Part shown: positions 8,053 to 16,710 of the stretch, piece by piece
How positions within the stretch are numbered: the first letter of the stretch is position 1
How the letters are laid out: every line of letters starts with the position of its first letter
From: Planctomycetota bacterium
GTDB lineage: Bacteria > Planctomycetota > Phycisphaerae > Sedimentisphaerales > Anaerobacaceae
Assembly: GCA_019456145.1 (NCBI GenBank)
Contig: VRUL01000003.1
Location: 1-64,000, forward strand
Length of the DNA stretch: 64,000 nucleotides
Direction: 5' to 3'
Program-made: the position numbers and the translations under genes
The notes under the pieces: model-generated
What the model was told of the DNA's origin: nothing
Seen by the model: the letters and a program-made list of their open reading frames with translations, nothing else
Databases searched by the model: none

Positions 8053-11000
8053 TCAACCGTCTTCCTCGCCCCCCTCTTCTTCGCTAATCACTGGCTTGTA
8101 TTGAAAACTGAATCGTGCAACCCAATCTGCCCACCGGACAAAGGGCTCCAACGAGTCCTTTACTCCCAATTCCCCTATCTTTTCTTTAAGGATGTTGCTT
8201 AACCTATACCAAACAGCTCGATCCGCTTCTAAGATACCTTTTCTCACTCCATTGCTGTAACGCACCGGATCCGAATTAGTCTTATTTTCTGTTTTTAGCT
8301 TACTCATGAAATCCAAAATCCCGTTGCACTTCCCGCCCCCATTCGCCAAAGTCGTTAGTATGTCTGCGCCCTGTCTGGGAAACCCAGTAAGTATTGCCAA
8401 CATCAAAAGTACTGCCTGATAGTCACCCGGCCTATTCTTTGTGCCCCTGAGTTCATCCAGTTTTCCTCGATCATCCACGCTTGCAAGTGTCAACCTGTAG
8501 ATGTTCACAAACCGCTTCGCGGCCCGAGGCGACGGTATCAAGTCCCCCATTGCCTTCATGAATTCAGCTTCTTGCTTGCTAAGATTTGCAGATGGCGGTT
8601 TCATCTCAATCGTCGGCTCAAACTCCTCCATCGTGTGCTTCATTTGCATAGATTGTGGTGGCGTAGACCCTGGCTGTGTAGGTTCGGGTGGCGTAGGTGT
8701 AGGTTCTGGCGTTGTAGGTACTACTACTTTTCTTTCTTTCTCTTCTGTCAATTTCTCTACCAGCTTTTTGTACCCAGTATCTCCCATCGGACGAAGAGCA
8801 AACGGTATCTGGAATATCTTCTCCACGTAATTCTGTGGCGTCGTTAACCATCTCCTGCCAAGCCTCACAGTAGCGTCATCAATACCACCAAAAGCAGAGT
8901 ATTCTTCACGAAGTGCATGTAAAATCCATCGCGAATCCACAGCAACCACTACCACAAAAAGCTTGAACCCCAAGATCAAGTGAACTGCCTGAAGAACTTC
9001 CACCACACGTTGTGACGTACACCTGTCCAAATCATCAACGTAAAGAACAATCCGGTCTATCCGAGGAAGTTCACCACTTGTTACTTGCTCTGAACTCTCA
9101 GAAACCAGATTCTTAAGATCCTCGAAGTCCTTGCGAATAACAGCAATGATACCAAGTTTATCTAAGTATTCACTTTTGCTGCTTCCTTCTTCGATCAGTC
9201 TCTGCAGCCGTCGCCCTGTTCGAATCTCATCAAGCTCTTCTTTAGCTCTCTGTACACCCTTTTCAGCATCCTCAACCTCTTGGCGTGCCTTATTCTCTTG
9301 CTCTTTTAGAGCTTTAATCTCTTCACGCAGTTCAATCTCGGCTCTCGTTGTTTCATTGCCGATGTTTAGTATCTGCTCCTGAGCCTTTTCCCACTGGGCC
9401 AATCCTTTATTAATCCCCGCCAGTCTCGGCTTAAGAGCTTTCATGTGACCTGTTATAAAAGATCCTATTATCCCAATTACCCCGGTCAACTGTGCAGCAA
9501 ACGCAGAATCAGAGACCCACCACGCTACCAACCCAACAAAAATAGGCAATCCCAGAATCAGCCCAATCAACCCAAGCAATTTGATCTTTCCTTTTCTTCT
9601 GGAACTTATAGTCCTCCAAACAAGCATTACTCGTCCAAAGACTTTGTTTGCCTCCCTTACAATATCTCGTATATTCTCCACCTCTGCCCCTATCTCAGCT
9701 AACCCAAATTTCTCCGCAACCTGTCGGCACTGCTCTTTTATTCTCGCGTCGTCCTTTGCCAGAGCAATAACATCCCTTGCCGTGATGTGTTTCAACTCTT
9801 TCTCTGCATCAGCCCTCTCCTCTTCAACCTTTGTTAATTTCGATTCGGCACTCTCTCTTAGATCAGCCGCTTTTTTCTCATGTTCTTCCGCTTCATCCTT
9901 CAGTTTCTTTGCCGACTCCAAGTTCTCAAAAAGTACTTTTCTCGTCTCTTCAACGTCGGCTTTCCCTCTACTGCTAACCTCCTTCGCAAGCTCATCGAAA
10001 ATATGCGTAACCAGACTCGCCCACAGGTTCGAATCCATGTAATGCCACGCGTTGAATCTTATCTGGACCACATTCCTGCAATAATCTGACTTATTTCCAG
10101 CTTCGACCCATCTGTCGGACTCCCCCGATATTTTCTTTATCCGATCATACATCATCTCCATAAAGAAGCTCTTACCGCTCCCCCAGTCTCCGAACAGCCC
10201 TATAGATAGAGGCCACTTAATATCACGCGCCGCAATCAACGAACTCATCGCGTTCACCTCAGGCTCAATATCCAACTGGTCAACAAGCCTACCTTCAGCG
10301 TCACGAACTCCGTCGCCACTAAATACCGCTATCGGCGCATGATACTCACCCTCATCCTCAATTACCTCCAACATCTTTTCTTTTGCCAGACCTACCAACT
10401 TCATCACTTCTTCTAACACTTCCTTTAACACACTGGCATCAAATCTTTCCATCGAATCGACAACATAAACACTTGCAGGGCATATTTGCCGCCCCATATT
10501 TCCATTAAGCCAGGCTCGTTCCCCTGCTATATTAGATTGATACCCGCTAAGCTCAGTGTTTTCCCCAAGTTTCATATGCTCTGATTTTGGCTTGTGGTAC
10601 TCTTGACTATAACCTGCCAATGCCAGTCCAATTTTATTTTGTGAAGTTCCATACTTGTGTATCTGAGCGGCAACGTTCTTAGTTCCTCTTCTCAAGTTTA
10701 TATAGCTCCCATCGCCACTGAACTCAGTATTCAAGCCCAAGGATGCAGTCCTCCCCAAAACCATTTGTGTCAGAATACTACAAAAGAATGAAAGTCCACA
10801 TATAAACTTCGCTAATTCAAATGTTGGAAAGTACCTATACGGCAACTCATGTGTACCTCCACCATCTCCATACTCAAACATTGCAAATGATATTTTAGGA
10901 TCTTCGTTTGCAAAAATAACATAGTTCGGAACTCCACTTATCCCCCGCTTCTTTTTGAATTCCATAATGCCTTCAAAGGCTTTGTCTGCTCCAATCCTGT

Positions 11001-12078
11001 CAAGACAAAAAGCTATTAATGCCAACACCTTGTTACGCTCATTGTCCAGAATCTGCGTAACAGCATACTCATCTCCATACTGTTCTGTTGAGTAATTTTT
11101 GGAAGTATAACCTTTCTCATTCACTATATACTTCTCAAAAGCTATTCTCAAATCTTCATCTGTATCAAAAACCTCCTGAACTACTTCACCCTCACCACGC
11201 CCCTCTAACGTCTCCCGCAAATATGCCAACACCGCCTCCGTCCCCCGCTCAACTACCTCCGCTGGCGGCGATTCCAAAGGATTTCCACTCAATTCCAAGC
11301 TCCGAAGCTTTTTCAACTTCCCCAACTCCGCAGGTATTCTCGTAAGATGATTGTCCGAAACATAAAGCTCCTGCAAATTTGCCAACCGCCCCAGTTCTCT
11401 AGGCAACTCAGTTAGTTTATTCCTCGAAACTTCAAGTCGCTCTAGCTTTGCCAAATTGCCAATCTCCGCAGGCAGAGCCCTCAATTGATTATCCCCGAGC
11501 AGCAGTTCTCTCAGGTTGCTGAGATTCCCGATCTCTGCAGGTAGCGACTCAATCTCCCAGTGCCTCAGGTTCAGCATCTCCCTTTCATCACTCGCTGCCT
11601 CTTTGATTACCTTACGAACTAACGTCTCTCCCTCCTCAGGATTAGCCCCAAGCATTTGATACACCTCCTGACGCACATCCTTGAGATTGAGACCTATTTT
11701 CATCAAAATCTGTGCCGCCGTCCCTTCCGCTTCCCATATCAGACCAAGAAGTATATGTTCCGTACCCACATAATTATGGTTGAGTTTCCTGGCCTCCAAA
11801 AGAGCATTTTCAATGACCTTCTTTGCCCGTGGGGTCTGGGGCAACTTCCCCATCACGACTATGTCCGGCCCGGGCTCGATCAATTTCTCCACCTCGACGC
11901 GTAACTTTTTTAAGTCCACATCAAGGTTCTGAAGGATCGTAGCACCAACACCACTCCCCTCTCTAACCAGTCCTAGAAGAATGTGTACATCTTCTATGTA
12001 TTCGTGATGGAACCGCTGTGCCTCCTGATTGGCTAGAGCTATTACCATTCTAGCTCGATCGGTAAATCTCTCGAACAT
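8053..12078 (-). CDS. Clp_N - leucine-rich repeat - KAP P-loop NTPase fusion protein
   Basis: Encodes 1341 residues with GGGAG 7 nt before the ATG. Residues 1-150 are two Clp_N repeats ('MVIALANQEAQRFHHEYI', 'ALLEARKLNHNYVGTEHILLGL'), the substrate/adaptor-binding module of ClpA/ClpC, but no AAA+ ClpC ATPase follows. Residues ~165-275 are five leucine-rich repeats (LPAEIGNL-type), closed by 'GTEAVLAYLRETLEG'. Residues ~305-590 form a region I do not recognise. From ~605 there is a KAP-family NTPase (the Kidins220/ARMS and PifA family). Walker A is GDWGSGKSFF (~630-639), followed by a coiled coil (705-770), two transmembrane helices in the typical insert (~832-856, 862-880), a second coiled coil (~890-960) and Walker B IVLYVDDLDR (~1010-1019). 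The tail (1110-1341) has a Pro/Thr-rich linker. It is probably an inner-membrane, ATP-dependent sensor or effector. A defence role is plausible from family precedent but not shown. Confidence 0.92.
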   Translation of the reverse strand: MFERFTDRARMVIALANQEAQRFHHEYIEDVHILLGLVREGSGVGATILQNLDVDLKKLRVEVEKLIEPGPDIVVMGKLPQTPRAKKVIENALLEARKLNHNYVGTEHILLGLIWEAEGTAAQILMKIGLNLKDVRQEVYQMLGANPEEGETLVRKVIKEAASDEREMLNLRHWEIESLPAEIGNLSNLRELLLGDNQLRALPAEIGNLAKLERLEVSRNKLTELPRELGRLANLQELYVSDNHLTRIPAELGKLKKLRSLELSGNPLESPPAEVVERGTEAVLAYLRETLEGRGEGEVVQEVFDTDEDLRIAFEKYIVNEKGYTSKNYSTEQYGDEYAVTQILDNERNKVLALIAFCLDRIGADKAFEGIMEFKKKRGISGVPNYVIFANEDPKISFAMFEYGDGGGTHELPYRYFPTFELAKFICGLSFFCSILTQMVLGRTASLGLNTEFSGDGSYINLRRGTKNVAAQIHKYGTSQNKIGLALAGYSQEYHKPKSEHMKLGENTELSGYQSNIAGERAWLNGNMGRQICPASVYVVDSMERFDASVLKEVLEEVMKLVGLAKEKMLEVIEDEGEYHAPIAVFSGDGVRDAEGRLVDQLDIEPEVNAMSSLIAARDIKWPLSIGLFGDWGSGKSFFMEMMYDRIKKISGESDRWVEAGNKSDYCRNVVQIRFNAWHYMDSNLWASLVTHIFDELAKEVSSRGKADVEETRKVLFENLESAKKLKDEAEEHEKKAADLRESAESKLTKVEEERADAEKELKHITARDVIALAKDDARIKEQCRQVAEKFGLAEIGAEVENIRDIVREANKVFGRVMLVWRTISSRRKGKIKLLGLIGLILGLPIFVGLVAWWVSDSAFAAQLTGVIGIIGSFITGHMKALKPRLAGINKGLAQWEKAQEQILNIGNETTRAEIELREEIKALKEQENKARQEVEDAEKGVQRAKEELDEIRTGRRLQRLIEEGSSKSEYLDKLGIIAVIRKDFEDLKNLVSESSEQVTSGELPRIDRIVLYVDDLDRCTSQRVVEVLQAVHLILGFKLFVVVVAVDSRWILHALREEYSAFGGIDDATVRLGRRWLTTPQNYVEKIFQIPFALRPMGDTGYKKLVEKLTEEKERKVVVPTTPEPTPTPPEPTQPGSTPPQSMQMKHTMEEFEPTIEMKPPSANLSKQEAEFMKAMGDLIPSPRAAKRFVNIYRLTLASVDDRGKLDELRGTKNRPGDYQAVLLMLAILTGFPRQGADILTTLANGGGKCNGILDFMSKLKTENKTNSDPVRYSNGVRKGILEADRAVWYRLSNILKEKIGELGVKDSLEPFVRWADWVARFSFQYKPVISEEEGGEEDG

Positions 12079-12299
12079 ACCTTGTCTCCCAATCGCATCT
12101 GTCCTCGAAAACTAAGACAAAATTCAAGCCAATGCGACCTGGTTTCTCTTTATCTCATAACTTCAATGAAACCGCCCGTCCCGGCTGCATTCGTCAAAGT
12201 GACCATAAAATACCCTAAATTCCAAATCTCGTCAATATAAAGACTTCCGGCATTATCCCCACTTCCGCTGGTTTTTGCCAATTTTTTAATAAAAATGTT

Positions 12300-13110
12300 T
12301 GAATTATATTGAACATTCCAAACATGTTTGGTATAATACAAACAGCAATTGAGAATTATGAATGTAAAATTGGGAAGTTAAAAGTAAGGAATCAGGCCTT
12401 TTTAGCCTCAACTGGCTATATACTAAATACTAAATACTAAATACTAAATGCTAAATGCTAAATGCTAAATGCTATACACTATACGAACTTCTGCCATCTG
12501 TCGTCTATCGTCAGTCCTAAAGGGTGTATAAATGGACAATAAAACACTTTTTTGGTCATTTTATGCTAACTTTTGCACACTTTGTGCATTTTCGTGGCCA
12601 AAAAGAACCGTTCTTAGCTGGCTTCTGAAAAAGGCCATTTTGATGGCCTTGTGGACGAAGGCAAGTCTATGCGTCAAAAGCTCGCTTTTAGAGCAGAGTT
12701 TGCCAAGAACACCAAGCCGGCTAAAAACCTCCGCGATCTCTGTGGCAAAAAATCTGTGCAATCTGTGGTTAATTTTTCGTGCCTTTTTGTGGCTAAAAAA
12801 TCCATTTAATCAGCGTAATCCGCGATTAATAAACTACTTATATGCCTTCGGCATCTTTACAACTGTAGAGAATCCTCTACAAATCAGCCTTTTTATGCAA
12901 AACAAACCCAATTTCCCAAAAAGTCAAATGAACGTAAATGCAATTATAACAAAGAGATATGAAAAATGGACACTTGGTGGGGCGGGAAGAAACGAACCCA
13001 AAACGAACCCAAACGAACCCAATTCAAAGCCAATCAAAGCCAATTTAATGCCAAAACAAACCCAATACGAACCCAAACAAACCCAATTCTTGCCCGCCAT
13101 CAGTGTGGCG
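12300..13110 (+). repeat. Long dispersed repeat, copy A (AACGAACCCAA family)
   Basis: A composite non-coding element. It starts with a TTGAACAT..TTTGGTATAATA..AAACAG segment (about 12306-12350), then AT-rich low-complexity DNA, and ends with many AAC(G/A)AACCCAA and AAAGCCAATT units (12895-13090). The same order recurs at 55960-56530 (+) and its end part at 59147-59420 (-). In frame it reads like 'QNKPNFPKSQMNV', a peptide often mis-annotated as protein. The 473-codon frame starting at 12532 runs through it and then antisense to rpsA, so I do not call it a gene. The remaining gap 12079-12299 holds only the upstream region of the KAP gene. Confidence 0.75.
12421..12476 (+). repeat. Heptamer tandem repeat
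   Basis: About four TACTAAA units are followed by three to four TGCTAAA units, head to tail, within repeat copy A. The single A-to-G change spread over the second half points to recent unit duplication. Confidence 0.85.
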
Positions 13111-13216
13111 GATCAAAGGCAAAAAAATACCCGGCCAAACAGAGCTAACCAAAAACATCTCAAACATCAGCCCTTAACAAGTTTGCCTTCCTGTGAAATT
13201 TCCAACAGTGTTCAGG

Positions 13217-15532
13217 TCAACTATTTGCTATCGGCTTGGTCTCTTTCTCCGGACTGCTGTCACCACCGGCTTCGCTCTCGGAATCTGAACTTTCACTGTC
13301 TTGAGGTTGCTCGCTTTGGTCCTGTTCAGGCTCTTCTGAAACCTCCGCCTCTACCGCATCGTCGGCTTCGGTTTGTTCAGATCCTGCCGATACTTCCAGC
13401 TCTCCAGTATCACCGGCCTCGACATCGGTTTGTTCTCCGGAAGGAGTCTCAGGGACAGGCTCCGGCGAACTTAAAGCTTCTCCGGCATCATCGGCTTGAG
13501 CCTCAACCGCTTCGGCTTCATCGGCTTCGGCATCGGTTTGGTCAGACTCTGGCGATACCTGGGGCTCTCCGGCTTCTCCGGCAACTTCATCACTGGCTTC
13601 GGTTTCGGTTTGTTCAGATCCTGCCGGCTCTCCAGTATCACCGGCGCCTTCATCACTGGCTCCAGCCTCAACGGCTTCGGCTTTGGTTTGTTCAGATCCT
13701 GCCGATACTTCCGGCTCTCCGGTATCACCGGCTTCGGCCTCTTGAGCAGCCGGCTCAGATTCCGTGGCTTCGTCCTTCGGTTTTACAATCTGGTCCATAT
13801 CGGCATCAGAAACAACCGTCTCAACACCTATCGGCCTTGTACGCTCTCCTTGGGGCTCCTTCCGGAGGTCGGCCTTGGCTGCCTGTTCTTCCGCGGCCCA
13901 CTGGACCCTTCGCAAACTCAATCCGATTTTACGGGCATCGTTATCCACCCTGAGAATCTTAACTTCAACTTCGTCGCCCTGGTTAACAATATCTTGAGGC
14001 TTATCAATCTTATGGTCAGCAAGTTCGGAAATATGCAACAGACCCTCAAGGTCAGGTTCAAGTTCAACAAATGCGCCAAAGTTAGTGACCTTTGCTATTT
14101 TACCTTTAATAATGTGTCCCGGAATATATTTTTCCGGAATAGCACGGGCCCAGGGGTCTTCGGTCATCTGCTTTATGCCAAGGCTAATCCTTCGTTTTTC
14201 TTCATTGACTTCAAGAACAACACATTTTATATCCTGTCCCTTTTGTAGTGCCTCGCCGGGATGGTTATATTTCTTAGTCCAACTTAAATCCGAGATGTGT
14301 ATCATTCCATCAAGGCCAGGCTCCATCTCGACAAACGCACCGAAATTGGTCAAACTCCGCACCTGGGCCGTAACAACCGTACCGGGAGGATACTTCTGAG
14401 AAGCTATCGTCCAGGGATTGATTTCCGTCTGCTTGATGCCAAGCGATATCTCCTGTTTTTCCTTGTTAACATTCAAAACAACCACGTCTATTTCATCATC
14501 GAGATTAAGCATCTCACTCGGATGGGCCAGTCGTCTGGTCCAGCTCATCTCGCTGATATGCACCAGTCCTTCGATCCCATCTTCAAGCCGTATAAAAACG
14601 CCATAGTTCATCACATTTACGACCTTACCTTTAACTCTGGCTTCGACAGGATACCGCTCTTCGACATTTTCCCATGGGCTGGCGGTTTTCTGCTTCAGCC
14701 CCAGCGAAATTTTCTCGTGCTCTTTATTGACCCCTATAACAACACATTCGATCTCCTGGTCAAGCTCAACAACTTCCGATGGATGTGATATTCTTCCCCA
14801 GGTCAAATCGGATATATGCAGCAGGCCGTCGAGTCCTCCCAAATCGACGAACACACCAAAGTCGGCGATGTTTTTGATAACGCCTTTTCGCAATTGACCG
14901 ACCTCGATTTCGTCCAGAATCTTTTCCTTACTGCTCTGGCGTTCCTCTTCGATAAGCTTGCGCCTCGATATGACAATGTTCCTGCCTTCGACGTCAATCT
15001 TAAGAATTTTGCACTCCACTTCCTTGCCGATGAATCTACTGATATCGCCCGGCTTTCTGATATCGACCTGAGAGGCCGGCAGAAAAACAGGAACACCGAT
15101 ATCGACAAGCAAGCCACCCTTGATACGCCTTATAACCTTGCCCGTAACAACATCCCCTTTATTTTTCGTATTGATAATCGTTTCCCAGCCCCTGATGCGG
15201 TCGGCCTTGAGCTTCGAGAGCAGGACAAGACCGCCTTCAGAGTCGGTATCTTCCAGAAGAACTTCGATGTCTGTACCCGGGCTTATCTCGTCTTCAAATT
15301 CGGCTGCATCGACAATACCTTCGCTTTTCAGGCCCACCTCCACGATAACATCATTACCTATCTGCGCAACGATTGTCCCTTGAAGAATAGTACCCGGCAG
15401 ACTTGAATCCACCTTGGAACGGAGAACTTCTTCCAAAAATTCATTTTCTTTGTCACTGAACAACTCGCTGACCTGCTGGTCAAGCTTCTCTTCTGACAAA
15501 TCCAATTTGTAAACTATATTTCTATCTACCAT
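13217..15532 (-). CDS. rpsA: 30S ribosomal protein S1 with long acidic tail
   Basis: S1 binds mRNA on the 30S subunit and helps start translation. The 771 residues contain six S1/OB domains: about 45-110, 128-195, 213-280, 298-367, 385-453 and 472-540. The last four carry the strong signatures 'ADFGVFVDLGGLDGLLHISD', 'NYGVFIRLEDGIEGLVHISE', 'NFGAFVEMEPGLDGMIHISD' and 'NFGAFVELEPDLEGLLHISE'. The first two are more diverged, as in other S1 proteins. Residues ~560-771 are a Glu/Ala/Asp/Ser-rich, probably disordered tail built of degenerate units such as 'AGDTGEPEVSAGSEQTEA'. The start lacks a strong Shine-Dalgarno, as is usual for rpsA. ispH lies upstream on the same strand. The two genes are neighbours or even fused in some clostridia, which supports both calls. 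Confidence 0.96.
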   Translation of the reverse strand: MVDRNIVYKLDLSEEKLDQQVSELFSDKENEFLEEVLRSKVDSSLPGTILQGTIVAQIGNDVIVEVGLKSEGIVDAAEFEDEISPGTDIEVLLEDTDSEGGLVLLSKLKADRIRGWETIINTKNKGDVVTGKVIRRIKGGLLVDIGVPVFLPASQVDIRKPGDISRFIGKEVECKILKIDVEGRNIVISRRKLIEEERQSSKEKILDEIEVGQLRKGVIKNIADFGVFVDLGGLDGLLHISDLTWGRISHPSEVVELDQEIECVVIGVNKEHEKISLGLKQKTASPWENVEERYPVEARVKGKVVNVMNYGVFIRLEDGIEGLVHISEMSWTRRLAHPSEMLNLDDEIDVVVLNVNKEKQEISLGIKQTEINPWTIASQKYPPGTVVTAQVRSLTNFGAFVEMEPGLDGMIHISDLSWTKKYNHPGEALQKGQDIKCVVLEVNEEKRRISLGIKQMTEDPWARAIPEKYIPGHIIKGKIAKVTNFGAFVELEPDLEGLLHISELADHKIDKPQDIVNQGDEVEVKILRVDNDARKIGLSLRRVQWAAEEQAAKADLRKEPQGERTRPIGVETVVSDADMDQIVKPKDEATESEPAAQEAEAGDTGEPEVSAGSEQTKAEAVEAGASDEGAGDTGEPAGSEQTETEASDEVAGEAGEPQVSPESDQTDAEADEAEAVEAQADDAGEALSSPEPVPETPSGEQTDVEAGDTGELEVSAGSEQTEADDAVEAEVSEEPEQDQSEQPQDSESSDSESEAGGDSSPEKETKPIANS

Positions 15533-15695
15533 AAAACCAAAATCCTGCTGTGGAGTCTGTATTTTTGCCCGTTCCTAATTTTACAATCCGCCAAGAGCGG
15601 CCGAAATGGGAACTTCAACCTCTCAGCGCCCCACATTTACGCCAATAGGCTCTTGTGCAACAGTGCACACAATTAAAAATTCCGGCTAACCTATA

Positions 15696-15723
15696 AAAAC
15701 GCATTTGCCCACGCAGCAAATGC
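15696..15723 (-). terminator. Possible hairpin terminator between ispH and rpsA
   Basis: On the minus strand GCATTTG (15717-15723) and CAAATGC (15701-15707) can pair around a 9-nt loop and are followed by GTTTTTATAG. The stem is short and AT-rich, so read-through into rpsA is likely even if it works. The rest of the gap 15533-15817 shows nothing else clear. Confidence 0.35.
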
Positions 15724-15817
15724 AAATTACCCTAAGATGCTAACTTAAAAACGCTTATATTAAAACTAAAAATCAAAATGTAAAGCTATTTTTTCCCTTT
15801 TTAAGTATTCTCTGCAG

Positions 15818-16669
15818 TTAATTTCTATCCTCTGCGGTGTTAAAAGCTTCCAGATTTTCTACAAATTCAGCAATTATCCATTCAGGTGTCGAGGCCCCTG
15901 CCGTAACGCCAGCTATATTTTTGCCGAAAAGTATCTCTTTATCGAGTCCATCCCAGTTTTGCAAATGAAACGTTTCGCTGTTTTCTTTTTTGCAAAGGTC
16001 CGCCAGTCTGCGAGTATTGGCGCTTTCCAGACCACCGAGGACGAACATTATGTCCACTTCTTTACACAATTGCACAGCGGACTGCTGTCTTTTTATCGCC
16101 TCTTCACACAACGTATTGATTACCTTCAATTCCCTGAAGCTGCCCCGCCCTACCGCACCAAGCATCCTGCCAAAGTGGTCCGGGCTTTGTGTGGTTTGAC
16201 AGACAATCCCCAATCTGGCTTTTTCGGGCAGCTTATGCAAATCCGACTCGTCAGCTATGACAACGGCATCTTTGACGCAGCCCACAACCGCCTGGACCTC
16301 AGGATGATTTTCGTCCCCGATAATTACGACTTTATAACCGTCCTTCTCGAACTCCTCGGCTATATGCTGGACCCTTTTAACCAGTATGCAAGTGGCATCG
16401 ACAATATTAACGCCTTTTTCTTTAAGCCTGGCTATCTGTTCGGGGGCGGCTCCGTGAGAACGGATAAGAACAGTCCCCGACTGAATCTCGTCCACTTTAT
16501 TTACAGTTTTCAGCCCGGCTCTTGACAGCCGCTCCACAGCATCCTTGTTATGAATGATAGGGCCGAGACTGTAAACCTCATCTTCCTGTGCCAATATTTT
16601 CTCAGCAATACTGATAGCGTTTCGAACGCCGTGACAAAAACCGCATTTTTCCGCAACTATTACTTTCAT
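15818..16669 (-). CDS. ispH: 4-hydroxy-3-methylbut-2-enyl diphosphate reductase
   Basis: IspH/LytB makes IPP and DMAPP from HMBPP, the last MEP-pathway step, using a [4Fe-4S] cluster. The 283-residue length is typical. The three cluster cysteines are Cys12 (CGFCHGV), Cys94 (DATCILV) and Cys188 (NTLCEEA). Substrate-binding residues are also present in 'GPIIHN' (His40), 'RSHGAAP' (His72) and 'DENHPEV', with the 'CQTTQS' motif. The usual DATCPLV proline is Ile here, a minor change. The start ATG at 16669 directly opens with the conserved N-terminus. It is upstream of rpsA on the same strand and about 11 kb from ispG. Confidence 0.97.
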   Translation of the reverse strand: MKVIVAEKCGFCHGVRNAISIAEKILAQEDEVYSLGPIIHNKDAVERLSRAGLKTVNKVDEIQSGTVLIRSHGAAPEQIARLKEKGVNIVDATCILVKRVQHIAEEFEKDGYKVVIIGDENHPEVQAVVGCVKDAVVIADESDLHKLPEKARLGIVCQTTQSPDHFGRMLGAVGRGSFRELKVINTLCEEAIKRQQSAVQLCKEVDIMFVLGGLESANTRRLADLCKKENSETFHLQNWDGLDKEILFGKNIAGVTAGASTPEWIIAEFVENLEAFNTAEDRN

Positions 16670-16710
16670 AAAATCTAATTTAAATAAACAGTGGTTTCAC
16701 GTAAACTCTC

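Noticed and set aside
12532..13953. 473-codon open frame on the plus strand
   Set aside because: It runs through a dispersed repeat and then antisense to rpsA. The N-terminal part is repeat-encoded and the rest is Leu/Arg/His-rich mirror sequence.
13217..16669. ispH and rpsA as a single fused gene, as seen in some clostridia
   Set aside because: The two frames each have their own start and stop with 285 bp between them.
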